NCBI GenBank assembly: GCA_017443945.1
Contig: JAFSXS010000021.1
Coordinates: forward strand, 1-64,000
Length of the DNA: 64,000 bases
Reading direction: 5' to 3'
Source: Synergistaceae bacterium
Lineage (GTDB): Bacteria; Synergistota; Synergistia; Synergistales; Aminobacteriaceae
Shown here piece after piece: positions 37,244 to 45,685 of the stretch; position 1 is the stretch's first letter, and each line of letters starts with the position of its first letter. The notes beneath the pieces were generated by a model. It was not told the origin of the DNA. It was given only the letters and a program-made list of their open reading frames with translations, and did not search any database. The translations under genes were made by a program, and so were the position numbers.

Positions 37244-37484
37244 CTAGGCAAACATAGTGAGAAGAGAAGCAAGCACATATTCACGGCGAAATACTACCAT
37301 TTGGGCGGAGTGCTGCTTCATTTTTTCTGCGGTCGTCTGCAAACAGCTGGGTGTAAAACTGTCGTCTCCGTCAAGAAATCCTAAATTGCGCGGGCTTGAA
37401 GGAGTGTCTATCGTATCAAGTATATCAATGATGACGTTGTAATTTTTCTACTTCTGTTATTATGGACACTTGATATTTCGGGAT
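37244..37484 (-). pseudogene. remnant of a family 2 glycosyltransferase
   Basis: A short minus-strand frame with AAGGAG still in place (37491-37496) but ATC where the start codon should be. It reads PKYQVSIIT, then SSPRNLGFLDGDDSFTPSCL, that is, the first strand and the RNxG...DxDD part of a GT2 domain with the region between deleted. It ends at TAG 37244-37246. The next decayed gene begins four bases later, so the three remnants once formed an operon. Confidence 0.55.
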
Positions 37485-37594
37485 AATTTGCTCCTTATAC
37501 TTTATAATTATGTTAGCATTATACAATTTTGCTGTTAAGGACGGACAGGCAATTAAATTAGTGAATTAAAGTGTTTTATGGCGGAAGATTACAA

Positions 37595-37624
37595 GAGAGC
37601 CTGCGAATCACTTCACAGACTCCC
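37595..37624 (-). terminator. terminator repeat, copy 2
   Basis: On the minus strand GGGAGTCTG pairs with CAGGCTCTC across a 12-base loop. Only a weak T-rich stretch follows. It lies immediately after the secreted-protein gene at 37635 and just upstream of the decayed operon. Its sequence matches copies 1 and 3. Confidence 0.65.
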
Positions 37625-37634
37625 GCGCGAAAAA

Positions 37635-38141
37635 TTAATTTATGGCCGCAATTATGTTATCAAGCTTTAATGTTGGGATTAAAAGTTTTCTCTCGCTGCC
37701 GTCAATGAACGCGAAAGACTCTAAAATTTTCGTGATTGCTTCTCTGCCGTTCTCGTAGCCGACAGTTAATATAATGCCGTCTTTACCGTTTTGTACGGCA
37801 AAAAATGCTTTGGACGCTAAATCATGGGGATTCTTCATCGTGATTGAATAATTACCGTTTTCGTCTTTGACAGGTGTAGAAATATCCTTGTAGCCCTGCT
37901 TCTTGTAGACTTCAGAAAGAGCATTAGCCATTTGCTGTGCCGTTGCTCCCGTTGCGTTGTCGGCAGTGATTGAGATCATCGACATTTTGTCATTCTTCAT
38001 AAATATCATGGTAGAAAGACTCTGAATTGAATCTACTGTCCATCCGTCAGGAACATCAACAGAATATTTCTCGAAATCCTGAGCCCCCGCTGAGATAGCC
38101 ATTACAAGAACTAACGCGCATACTACTGCAAAACGCTTCAT
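37635..38141 (-). CDS. small secreted protein, paralogue A (unknown function)
   Basis: A 168-residue protein. ATG 38141 has GGAGG upstream; an upstream in-frame extension to 38234 is not supported. A signal peptide (MKRFAVVCALVLVMAISAGA) is followed by DFEKYSVDVPDGW, a motif seen in PsbP/DUF1795-like small periplasmic proteins, and MKNPHDLASKAFFAVQNGKDG. It is about one third identical by eye to the protein at 38396-38827, including the leader and the VPxGWT and KNP segments, plus an extra C-terminal tail. Function unknown. Confidence 0.72.
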   Translation of the reverse strand: MKRFAVVCALVLVMAISAGAQDFEKYSVDVPDGWTVDSIQSLSTMIFMKNDKMSMISITADNATGATAQQMANALSEVYKKQGYKDISTPVKDENGNYSITMKNPHDLASKAFFAVQNGKDGIILTVGYENGREAITKILESFAFIDGSERKLLIPTLKLDNIIAAIN

Positions 38142-38216
38142 GATAATTAACACCTCCGAGAAAATTTTTGTAATTATACAATAAAATAAATAAATCTGCG
38201 AAAATGGCGGAATTTC

Positions 38217-38283
38217 CGGGTGGGAGGGGGGCAAGGGGGAGGGGCTTTAGGGGCTCCCCCACGTAGAGCAATAAAATTTTTTA
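38217..38283 (+). repeat. G-rich hairpin repeat, copy A
   Basis: GGGTGGG plus further G-runs, then GGGGGAG (38235-38241) pairing with CTCCCCC (38254-38260), then AAAATTTTTT. The same layout is found at 41141-41208 (minus), 53497-53570 (plus) and, diverged, 53629-53706. It lies upstream of paralogue A. The G-runs could form a quadruplex. Confidence 0.65.
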
Positions 38284-38325
38284 GCAGTTTATTGGCGCAA
38301 AACAGTTTTATTTTATGCATTTACA

Positions 38326-38367
38326 CAACAAAAACGAGAGAGCCCGCGAATCACTTCACAGACTCCC
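38326..38367 (-). terminator. terminator repeat, copy 3
   Basis: On the minus strand GGGAGTCTG pairs with CGGGCTCTC, followed by TCGTTTTTGTTG. It ends the transcript of the two-component/secreted-protein operon. Stem and loop match copies 1 and 2. Confidence 0.8.
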
Positions 38368-38395
38368 CCGCGAAAAAAAATTATGCGTGATGATT

Positions 38396-38827
38396 TTATT
38401 TCATTGCAAGTGTACTGAGAATACTTACTAAATCGTCTTCGAGTCCTTCACCGGTCGCCGTTACAAGCATATATCTATTTTCATGAACGGAAATTAACGC
38501 ATGACTCTCTACGCCGTTGGGATTCTTCATGTCAAACGAGTAATCGCCCTCGTTATCTTGTGTCGGTGTCGTAATGTCAGTGAATCCACTTTTAGCAAAT
38601 TCTGCCGCGAATGCCTCTGCAAGCTGCTGGATTGTAGCTCCGCCGGTCTCGTCAACTGTAATTGTTATATTACCTGCGCCGTCATCTTTCGTAAAAATTG
38701 CTGTAGAGCCGTTCTGTTGTGCTGTCCAACCTGCCGGAACATCTGCCGTAAATGCTCCGAAATCCGCCGCAAATGCCGAAATCGCAAATGCAAACACTAA
38801 CGCTAATACTACTGCAAAACGCTTCAT
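38396..38827 (-). CDS. small secreted protein, paralogue B (unknown function)
   Basis: A 143-residue protein with a clear signal peptide (MKRFAVVLALVFAFAISAFAA). The start ATG 38827 has GGGAGG nine bases before it. The mature part begins DFGAFTADVPAGWTAQQ and has the same VPxGWT, AQQLA-like and MKNPNG blocks as paralogue A. It follows the histidine kinase stop by 16 bp on the same strand and is closed by a terminator, so it is probably part of the regulatory operon. It may be a sensed or controlled envelope protein. Function unknown. Confidence 0.75.
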   Translation of the reverse strand: MKRFAVVLALVFAFAISAFAADFGAFTADVPAGWTAQQNGSTAIFTKDDGAGNITITVDETGGATIQQLAEAFAAEFAKSGFTDITTPTQDNEGDYSFDMKNPNGVESHALISVHENRYMLVTATGEGLEDDLVSILSTLAMK

Positions 38828-38843
38828 AATATAATACCTCCCA

Positions 38844-40136
38844 TTATAAATAAAATATTGCACCAGCCGAAAAAATTTCATTCTCCGTGCTGATATTTAA
38901 CGAACCTCTGTAACGCTCAACAATATTTGACACGGAGGCAAGACCGATACCATGACTCTCGCTTGATGACGAGGGCAGGCCGTTCTTCCCGAATTTAATT
39001 GCGCCTTCAAATGGATTCTCGATTGACAGTGCAAGCATTGAGTCAGACAACATTGACGAATTTATATTTATTCGCCGTCTGGTTGTGTCGAGAGTCTTTA
39101 CTGCTTTGAGGGCGTTTTCTGTGAGATTGCCTAATACCGCGCAAAAATCTGACTCTCTTATGGGCAGGACTGAAGGAAGCTCTAACCGCCAGAAAATTTT
39201 TGTGTCCTGACTTCCTGCAATAGAGTCATAATGTGAAGCAACTGCATCAACTGCGCTGTTAAGACAAAAAGTTTTATATTTTGCTCCTGATGAGTCATTT
39301 AATTGCGACAAATATTCTAATAAGTTGCTGATTTTCCCGGATTTAGCAAGCTCATTTATTACGAGTAAATGCTGTCTGAAATCGTGCCGCAAAATTTTTG
39401 AGTGATTCATATAGCTTTTAAGTTCGTTATAGCGTTTGTTCTCTAGCTGCAATAAAATATTTTCCTGCTGGAGTCTTGCGCTCTCCGTTAGTCTTAAAGT
39501 CGTCCACCAGAAAATATAATAGAACGCAAATATCATAGATGTAATTAATGCTACCAATGCCAGAGAAATTTGACGAACCCGGCCGGTCATTACAACGCGA
39601 GGGCTTATAGGTGTTACCCAGTAATTAAATATCGTCATGAATAACGGAAGCATAAATAAATATTTCCACGCTGTATTGATTCTTTCTTCGTTGATTAAAA
39701 CCGGGAATCTTTGAGTCATAGTCCCGAAAAAAATAGCTCCCATTATGAAAGCTATAACAAGATTTATTATTCCCGACGAAATCATGAATACGCCGGACTC
39801 GTTCGCAAGCTCGATAGGCCCAGCTAAAAGCATTGTATAACACGGACAAGCCGCACACAACATCGCAGCATTGAAGAAGCAGAATAATTTTTTGTGCAGG
39901 CTCATATCAACGCAGAAATAATAAATTATGAAGAGTCCAAGCTGGCCCGGAATATGCAAAAGTTTAGATTTTATGACAGCTCCTGACGTAATAAAGCACG
40001 CAATAAATAACGCCGTAAGCCCGTAAACTTTGAGAGAGTCAAATTTTATACGGTCAAGAACGGGCAGAAACGCAAATATCGCAGCAGGAATTATTATCGC
40101 GAACTCAAGAGCATAACGGAGAGTCAAATTATTCAT
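38844..40136 (-). CDS. GHKL-type sensor histidine kinase
   Basis: A 430-residue sensor. About six N-terminal membrane helices (1-215) are followed by a coiled linker, the phospho-acceptor region ILRHDFRQHL (His251) and a GHKL ATPase domain with LGNLTENALKAV and SHGIGLASV. The layout resembles AgrC/LytS-like kinases with few extracellular loops. It overlaps the response-regulator gene by 8 bp. The signal is unknown; the secreted protein just downstream is a candidate partner. Confidence 0.85.
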   Translation of the reverse strand: MNNLTLRYALEFAIIIPAAIFAFLPVLDRIKFDSLKVYGLTALFIACFITSGAVIKSKLLHIPGQLGLFIIYYFCVDMSLHKKLFCFFNAAMLCAACPCYTMLLAGPIELANESGVFMISSGIINLVIAFIMGAIFFGTMTQRFPVLINEERINTAWKYLFMLPLFMTIFNYWVTPISPRVVMTGRVRQISLALVALITSMIFAFYYIFWWTTLRLTESARLQQENILLQLENKRYNELKSYMNHSKILRHDFRQHLLVINELAKSGKISNLLEYLSQLNDSSGAKYKTFCLNSAVDAVASHYDSIAGSQDTKIFWRLELPSVLPIRESDFCAVLGNLTENALKAVKTLDTTRRRININSSMLSDSMLALSIENPFEGAIKFGKNGLPSSSSESHGIGLASVSNIVERYRGSLNISTENEIFSAGAIFYL

Positions 40137-40893
40137 AATGCACGCCGCCTCGAAGTCTTGAAATCTGGTATTGCGTGAAATCTTCTATAACTTTTGCGCG
40201 GCCTCTGACTCTCAATGGGTAACGGTCGCCGGTCTTCATGATAAATACTTCTTTGTCCTTGCTGAGTGAACGAACAGAGTCCATGTTTATAATTAATCCC
40301 CGATTGCACAGCAAAAATCTTTTGTCGGCCAATAAAATATTTTCGATCTCGTTAAATGTCATTGTCGCTATTAAGCAGTTATTATCGGTCATGACGATTT
40401 CTATAACGTGATTGCTTGATAGAACCGCCGAAATTTTACGGAATGGAATATTATAAGTGCTTCGGGAGACTCGGACACTAAGCGCGGGATCAGGGGACTC
40501 TAAAATTTTTACTGCTTCAGTGAGAGTCCTGCAAAGCCGCTCGGAGTCATAAGGTTTCAATATATAATCAAATGGTCTGACAGGCACGGAGGCAGAGAAG
40601 AACGACTCAAGCGCAAATTCTCTTGATGATGTCGTGAAAATTATCAAGACTTTAGAGTCATTGAGTCTCACTTGGCCTGCTGTTTGTATGCCGTTAATGT
40701 CGTTCATTAGTATGTCCATGAATATAATATGAAATTTTTCGGGCTCAAAGGCGCGCAGAAATTCGCCCCCGTCGTTATAAAGGGTTATAGAGCGTTCTAA
40801 TTCGGGCTGTGCGAGAAAAAATTTATGAATCACAGAGCTTAATTTGTCTGCGTCCCTTTTTGAGTCTTCTACAAGAGCTATATTTAGATTCAT
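40129..40893 (-). CDS. LytTR-family response regulator
   Basis: A 254-residue regulator. The receiver domain has Glu9-Asp10, the phospho-acceptor Asp60 (FMDILM) and Lys113 (YILKPY). A LytTR DNA-binding domain covers about 145-250 (IPFRKISAVLSSNHVIEIV...LLCNRGLIINMDSVRSL). LytTR regulators bind direct repeats near promoters. The gene is divergent from the acid-sugar cluster, whose 428-bp upstream gap contains direct repeats, so it may control that cluster as well as its own operon. That link is inference. Confidence 0.88.
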   Translation of the reverse strand: MNLNIALVEDSKRDADKLSSVIHKFFLAQPELERSITLYNDGGEFLRAFEPEKFHIIFMDILMNDINGIQTAGQVRLNDSKVLIIFTTSSREFALESFFSASVPVRPFDYILKPYDSERLCRTLTEAVKILESPDPALSVRVSRSTYNIPFRKISAVLSSNHVIEIVMTDNNCLIATMTFNEIENILLADKRFLLCNRGLIINMDSVRSLSKDKEVFIMKTGDRYPLRVRGRAKVIEDFTQYQISRLRGGVHYE

Positions 40894-40984
40894 GTTCGAG
40901 TCTGCCTCCCTTCGAGCTAAAATTATTTCATTCGCGCGAGTAAATTACAATTAGGCTTGATTGACTTTTACGCAGGATAAAAGA

Positions 40985-41080
40985 TTTTTGCGCGTCATAC
41001 CCCCTTTCACGTGCGTGGTATAAACTTTAAACGGGTGGGCGGGTGGGAACTACTAATTATTCGCGTGGAATACCCCCTAG
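40985..41080 (+). promoter_or_regulatory. candidate control region of the acid-sugar cluster with G-quadruplex motif
   Basis: The 428-bp gap between the divergent regulator and the DUF1537 kinase has no gene. A CGCG...TACCCCCT phrase appears twice, near 40990 and 41062. Between them GGGTGGGCGGGTGGG (41033-41047) is a perfect four-tract G-quadruplex motif with one-base loops. A second G-rich element is at 41141-41208. No clear -35/-10 pair was assigned. Confidence 0.45.
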
Positions 41081-41140
41081 CACAAACGAAGAATAAATTT
41101 TGTGAGTCTCAGGAACAGCTGACTTTGCTTTTACCTCATT

Positions 41141-41208
41141 TGCAGCGATAAAAAATTTTTTGTGATTCATGATGCGGGGCCCCAGAGCCCCCCCGCACCC
41201 CCCACCCA
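41141..41208 (-). repeat. G-rich hairpin repeat, copy B
   Basis: On the minus strand GGGTGGGGGG, then a GC hairpin (TGCGGGG...CCCCGCA), then AAAAAATTTTTTATCG and AATGAGG. The tail matches copy C beyond the hairpin. A short open frame crossing this element on the minus strand is not considered a gene. Confidence 0.6.
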
Positions 41209-41321
41209 GTAACACGCCATTTGCAGCGGTAAATATATGATAAATGACTGATTTAATCTTGCAAGTTTTCTGATAAATTATGCACATCCTATAAAAATTT
41301 TAAGGCAGGCGAGAGTCAAAC

Positions 41322-42491
41322 GTGCTGAAATTATTAATCATAGCGGACGATTTCACAGGCTCATTAGACTCTGGAGTCCAGTTCGCAGCAAGAGGCGCAA
41401 ATGTAAAAGTTGTTACCGATCCGCGCTGTAATTTTGCGGATTCAGATAATGTTGACGTTCTTATATTTGACGCAGAGACACGCCACTTATCACCCGATAA
41501 AGCATATAAAATCGTGTATGAATTTCTAAAGCGCGTTAATGCCCCCTACATATATAAGAAGACTGACTCAGGCTTACGAGGCAATATCGGCGCAGAGTTA
41601 TCGGCCTGCATGGACGCACTAAATTATGACTCGCTCGTGTTTGTGCCTGCATTCCCTGCAATGAATCGCGTAACAAAAAACGGCGTTCACTACATCGACG
41701 GAGTCCCTGTCGCAAAAAGTATGTTCGGTTCAGATCCATTCGAGCCGGTGAAATTCTCAAGTGTTCAGGAAATTATTTCATCGCAGACAGACAAGACCGG
41801 AATAAAAATTTTTGACGCAGAGTCAGACTCAGACATGAAATTAATCGCGAAAAATAATAATTTGAGACTCTCTGCTGGGTGTGCAGGTTTTGCGGGGGTT
41901 CTTGCTGATGTTCTCGGCTTTAATGGTCGGGGCGCAAAGGTTCCGGAAATGCCCGAAAAATTTTTTATGGTCTGCGGCTCTGTCAATCCTGTAACGCGCG
42001 AACAAGTAAAATTTGCGGTCAAAAACGGTTTCAAGCACATAGCTTTATCAGTCAGGGAAAAATTGAATCCTTCTTGGCCTGATAGTGAAGAGTGCAGAGA
42101 GTCAGCTAAAAAATGGTATGACGAGATAAAAAATTTTAATGCCATTCTTGACGCAAATAACGATAACGATTCAGATTTAGCAAACGAATATATAAACGCT
42201 CATAAATTAAGCATTGACGACGTAAGAGTAAATATTTCCCACGCAGTTACGATCGCAGCAAAAAATTTGTTGGACTTGGGACTTGAAGCGCGTTTAATGT
42301 GTGTCGGCGGAGATACTTTATTAGCTCTCATGAACGCGGTAAACGTGAAAGAATTAATCCCTGTCTGCGAGCTTGCAAGAGGTGTCGTGCTGACAAGTTT
42401 TATTTACGGCGGAAAAATTTATTACATCATGACCAAATCCGGCGGGTTCGGCGAGGCTGATTTACTCGTGAAGCTGGCCGGAAAATTATAA
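41322..42491 (+). CDS. four-carbon acid sugar kinase family protein (DUF1537)
   Basis: A 389-residue kinase. The N-terminal IIADDFTGSLDSGVQFA is the acid-sugar-binding motif of DUF1537; KKTDSGLRGNIG and the C-terminal GGDTLLAL and SGGFGEADLL nucleotide-binding segments complete the family pattern. Characterised members phosphorylate D-threonate, D-erythronate or 3-oxo-tetronates at C4. It begins with GTG. Three genes later lies a PdxA-type gene; the DtnK/PdxA2 pair converts D-threonate to dihydroxyacetone phosphate and CO2. The substrate here is inferred only. Confidence 0.88.
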   Translation: MLKLLIIADDFTGSLDSGVQFAARGANVKVVTDPRCNFADSDNVDVLIFDAETRHLSPDKAYKIVYEFLKRVNAPYIYKKTDSGLRGNIGAELSACMDALNYDSLVFVPAFPAMNRVTKNGVHYIDGVPVAKSMFGSDPFEPVKFSSVQEIISSQTDKTGIKIFDAESDSDMKLIAKNNNLRLSAGCAGFAGVLADVLGFNGRGAKVPEMPEKFFMVCGSVNPVTREQVKFAVKNGFKHIALSVREKLNPSWPDSEECRESAKKWYDEIKNFNAILDANNDNDSDLANEYINAHKLSIDDVRVNISHAVTIAAKNLLDLGLEARLMCVGGDTLLALMNAVNVKELIPVCELARGVVLTSFIYGGKIYYIMTKSGGFGEADLLVKLAGKL

Positions 42492-42505
42492 AGGGGGTAT
42501 CATAA

Positions 42506-43654
42506 TTGAAATATACTTTAGGAATGCCAAAACAAGTTTTCAGCGGTGAGGACTCATTAAGCAACATCGGCGCAATTCTCAAGGCTGAAGACGTGAAGAA
42601 ACTAGCAATTTTCACTGATAAGGGCATACAAAACGCGGGACTTCTTGATTTTCCGTTGAACGAGGTCAAGAAAACGGGAGTAGCTTACGAAATATTAAAT
42701 GATTTACCGCCCGAACCGAGTTATATGCAGGCTCAAAAACTTGTAGACCAGTGCAGGGAGTACGGCGCAGATTTTATTCTTGCAGTCGGCGGAGGCTCTG
42801 TAATGGACACTGCAAAACTTTCAAGCGTTTTAATGACGGAAGATTACACGATAAAAGATTTGCTTGATGATCCGACACGAGCGCGAAAATATATCAAGAC
42901 TCTTGTTATCCCTACAACGGCAGGCACAGGCAGCGAGGCGACTCCTAATGCTATAGTTGCAGTACCTGAGAAAGAGTTAAAAGTCGGGATCGTCAATAAT
43001 GCGATGATTTCTGATTATGTAATTCTCGACGCAGTAATGATTAAGAATTTGCCGCGAAAAATTGCAGCTGCTACAGGAATTGACGCACTTGCACACTGTA
43101 TCGAATGTTTCACGAGCAACAAAGCAAACCCCTTCAGTGATACATTTGCGCTTGAAGGACTTGACTTGATTCTAAACAGCATTATCCCAGCTTGTGATGA
43201 TCCTGACGCAATGCAGGCGAAATTAAATATGCAGATCGGCAGCTTTTACGGCGGAGTAGCAATTACAGCATCAGGAACAACGGCCGTACACGCGTTAAGC
43301 TATCCATTAGGCGGCAAATATCACATTGCACACGGAGTCTCGAACGCGATTTTGTTAGTTCCCGTCATGAAATTTAACGAGTCAGATTGCAGGAGTTTAT
43401 TTGCAAAAGTTTATGACAGGTGCATGAAGGGTAATGCGTCGACGGAAGAAGCAAAGAGTCAGGCAGTAATCACGAGGCTTGACGAAATTGTTAAACATTT
43501 GGACATACCCAAGAGCTTAAAAGATTTCGGAGTCCCTGAGAGTGATTTAGATTGGCTTGTTGATGCTGGAATGCAAGTAACGCGTTTATTAGTTAATAAT
43601 CGCAAGAAAGTTACGCCCGATGACGCGAGAAAAATTTATCTCGAAATTATGTAA
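42506..43654 (+). CDS. iron-containing alcohol dehydrogenase
   Basis: A 382-residue group III dehydrogenase. NAD-binding GGGSVMDTAK; iron-binding His residues in GIDALAHCIECF and GGKYHIAHGVSNAI. Related enzymes reduce small aldehydes or oxidise diols and hydroxy acids such as 4-hydroxybutyrate. Start TTG 42506 behind GGGGG, 14 bp after the kinase gene. In this cluster it may reduce the aldehyde released by the DapA-family lyase or oxidise an acid-sugar intermediate. Confidence 0.9.
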   Translation: MKYTLGMPKQVFSGEDSLSNIGAILKAEDVKKLAIFTDKGIQNAGLLDFPLNEVKKTGVAYEILNDLPPEPSYMQAQKLVDQCREYGADFILAVGGGSVMDTAKLSSVLMTEDYTIKDLLDDPTRARKYIKTLVIPTTAGTGSEATPNAIVAVPEKELKVGIVNNAMISDYVILDAVMIKNLPRKIAAATGIDALAHCIECFTSNKANPFSDTFALEGLDLILNSIIPACDDPDAMQAKLNMQIGSFYGGVAITASGTTAVHALSYPLGGKYHIAHGVSNAILLVPVMKFNESDCRSLFAKVYDRCMKGNASTEEAKSQAVITRLDEIVKHLDIPKSLKDFGVPESDLDWLVDAGMQVTRLLVNNRKKVTPDDARKIYLEIM

Positions 43655-43679
43655 TTATTATTAGGAGGAAAAATTTATT

Positions 43680-44582
43680 ATGACGCTCATTAAAGGAATT
43701 ATCCCGCCCATTTTAACGCCCATGAACGACGACGAGAGCATTAATTATTCTGAACTTCGCAATCAAGTTAACCGCATGATAGACGCGAAAGTAAGCGGAG
43801 TTTTTGCACTCGGTACTAATGGAGAAGCCTACGCACTGAGTCACAAAGAAAAAGTCGAGATTCTCAAAAATGTAGTTGACGAGGCCAAGAAACGAGTCCC
43901 CGTTTATGCCGGTACAGGCTGCCCTACAACTAGAGAGACAATCACGTTAAGCAAGGAAGCAGAAGAAATCGGAGCAGACGTTTTGTCAGTAATAGTGCCT
44001 TATTTTGCAGCAGCCTCGCAGGACGAGCTTTACGACCATTTTAGAGCAGTCGCCGAGTCCGTGAAAATTCCTGTAGTTCTCTATAATATTCCTGCAAGAA
44101 CCGGAAACGCTTTAGCACCCGCAACAGTTGCAAGACTCGCAAAAGATGTACCCAACATTTTGGGCGCAAAAGATTCAAGCGGAAATTTCGACAACATGAA
44201 ACAATATATCGAGCTTACAAGCAATATCGGCAAAGATTTTAGCGTTTTGTCAGGAAATGACTCGCTGATTCTTCCTGCGCTTGTATTCGGCGGTAAAGGC
44301 GGTATTGCAGGCTGTGCAAATGTTTTCCCGCGCACAATGGTAGAAATTTATGAGGCTTTCGAGGCCGGAGACATGGAACGCGCGAAAAAAGTTCAGGACA
44401 GTATTAGAATCTTCCGCAACTGTTTCAAATACGGCAACCCCAATACGCTTGTAAAACTTGCTGCCGGTTTATTAGGGAATCCCGTAGGACCTTGCAGACG
44501 GCCATTCAGCAAAATTACTCCTGAGGGCATGGAAGCATTAAAGAAAACTCTTGAGACATGCAAAGCTAACGGACTGCATTAA
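43680..44582 (+). CDS. DapA-family class I aldolase/lyase
   Basis: A 300-residue Schiff-base lyase. GTNGEA (45-50) binds the 2-oxo acid; Tyr135 and Lys164 (GAKDSSGN) are catalytic. The set includes dihydrodipicolinate synthase, N-acetylneuraminate lyase and 2-keto-3-deoxy acid aldolases. No other lysine-pathway gene is near, and the catabolic neighbours argue for cleavage of a 2-oxo acid to pyruvate plus an aldehyde. AGGAGG precedes the ATG. Confidence 0.88.
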   Translation: MTLIKGIIPPILTPMNDDESINYSELRNQVNRMIDAKVSGVFALGTNGEAYALSHKEKVEILKNVVDEAKKRVPVYAGTGCPTTRETITLSKEAEEIGADVLSVIVPYFAAASQDELYDHFRAVAESVKIPVVLYNIPARTGNALAPATVARLAKDVPNILGAKDSSGNFDNMKQYIELTSNIGKDFSVLSGNDSLILPALVFGGKGGIAGCANVFPRTMVEIYEAFEAGDMERAKKVQDSIRIFRNCFKYGNPNTLVKLAAGLLGNPVGPCRRPFSKITPEGMEALKKTLETCKANGLH

Positions 44583-44610
44583 TTTTTTGTGAGGAGGAGA
44601 AATTTTTATC

Positions 44611-45684
44611 ATGACACGGCCAATTTTAGGAATCAGCATGGGCGACCCATTCGGCAACGGCCCGGAAATTACTGTTAAAGCACTCGCAGACAAAACAGTT
44701 TATGACCGCTGCAAGCCTCTTGTTGTCGGTGATTTATCAAGCATGGAATACGCCGCAAAAGTCGCAAAGAAAGTTTCAGGAATCGACGTAAAAATTAACC
44801 CCGTCAAAGATGTCAAGGACGCAAAATTTGAGTACGGAACTATTGACGTTTACGACATGGGATTAATCAAGCCTTCAGATATTCCCGGAGATTGCAATAA
44901 CCCCAAACCTTTTGGACTCGGTGCTACAAAATTAGGCGGTGAAGCTGCATATCAATATGTCGTGAAAGTTATTCACATGGCGTTAAATAAAGAAGTCGAC
45001 GCAACAATCACTAACGCACTCAGCAAAGAAGCTATCAACATGGCCGGGCATCATTATTCAGGTCATACAGAAATTTACGCCGACGAGACCAAGACGAAAA
45101 AATATGCGATGATGTTAGCTCACGAGGATTTAAGAGTCATTCATGTATCAACGCACGTTTCATTAAGAGAGGCCTGCGACAGAGTCAAGAAAGAAAGAGT
45201 CTTAGACTGCATACGACTCGCAAATAACGCGATGAAAGCAATTGGAATCGAGAATCCTAAAATCGGAGTCGCCGGGCTTAATCCTCATTGCGGTGAAGAC
45301 GGCATGTTTGGACGTGAAGAAATTGACGAGATTCAACCCGCAATCGATCAAGCAATGTCAGAAGGCGTGAACATTCCCGAAAAGAAGCCTACTCCCCCTG
45401 ATACAGTTTTCAGCAAGGCTCTTGGCGGTTGGTATGATATAGTTGTCGTAATGTATCACGATCAAGGCCATATCCCGTTGAAAGTCAAAGGCTTTGTTTA
45501 CAATAAAGAAGCTCATCACTGGGAAGCGGTCGCGGGAATAAATGTAACGCTGGGACTTCCGATTATTCGTGCAAGCGTCGATCACGGGACAGGTTTCGGC
45601 CATGCAGGGGACGGCGGAGCAAATGCACTGAGTCTCGTTAATGCTATGGATTACGGAATCAGACTCGCAGGAGGCAGCAAATAA
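44611..45684 (+). CDS. PdxA-family dehydrogenase, probable PdxA2-type acid-sugar phosphate dehydrogenase
   Basis: A 357-residue NAD-dependent, metal-binding enzyme. MGDPFGNGPEI at the N-terminus, AGHHYSGHTE, LNPHCGEDG and YHDQGHIPLK carry the expected metal-binding His and Asp residues. True PdxA makes vitamin B6; PdxA2 paralogues oxidatively decarboxylate D-threonate or D-erythronate 4-phosphate to dihydroxyacetone phosphate. The DUF1537 kinase in the same operon makes the second role more likely. AGGAGG precedes the ATG. Confidence 0.87.
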   Translation: MTRPILGISMGDPFGNGPEITVKALADKTVYDRCKPLVVGDLSSMEYAAKVAKKVSGIDVKINPVKDVKDAKFEYGTIDVYDMGLIKPSDIPGDCNNPKPFGLGATKLGGEAAYQYVVKVIHMALNKEVDATITNALSKEAINMAGHHYSGHTEIYADETKTKKYAMMLAHEDLRVIHVSTHVSLREACDRVKKERVLDCIRLANNAMKAIGIENPKIGVAGLNPHCGEDGMFGREEIDEIQPAIDQAMSEGVNIPEKKPTPPDTVFSKALGGWYDIVVVMYHDQGHIPLKVKGFVYNKEAHHWEAVAGINVTLGLPIIRASVDHGTGFGHAGDGGANALSLVNAMDYGIRLAGGSK

Positions 45685-45685
45685 A

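Noticed and set aside
41057-41287. 76-codon minus-strand ORF
   Set aside because: It runs through the G-rich repeat copy B and has no ribosome site; it appears to be a chance frame.
43680-45684. DapA and PdxA as lysine and vitamin B6 biosynthesis genes
   Set aside because: No other genes of those pathways are near, while a DUF1537 kinase, dehydrogenases and carboxylate transporters are; a catabolic role is more likely.
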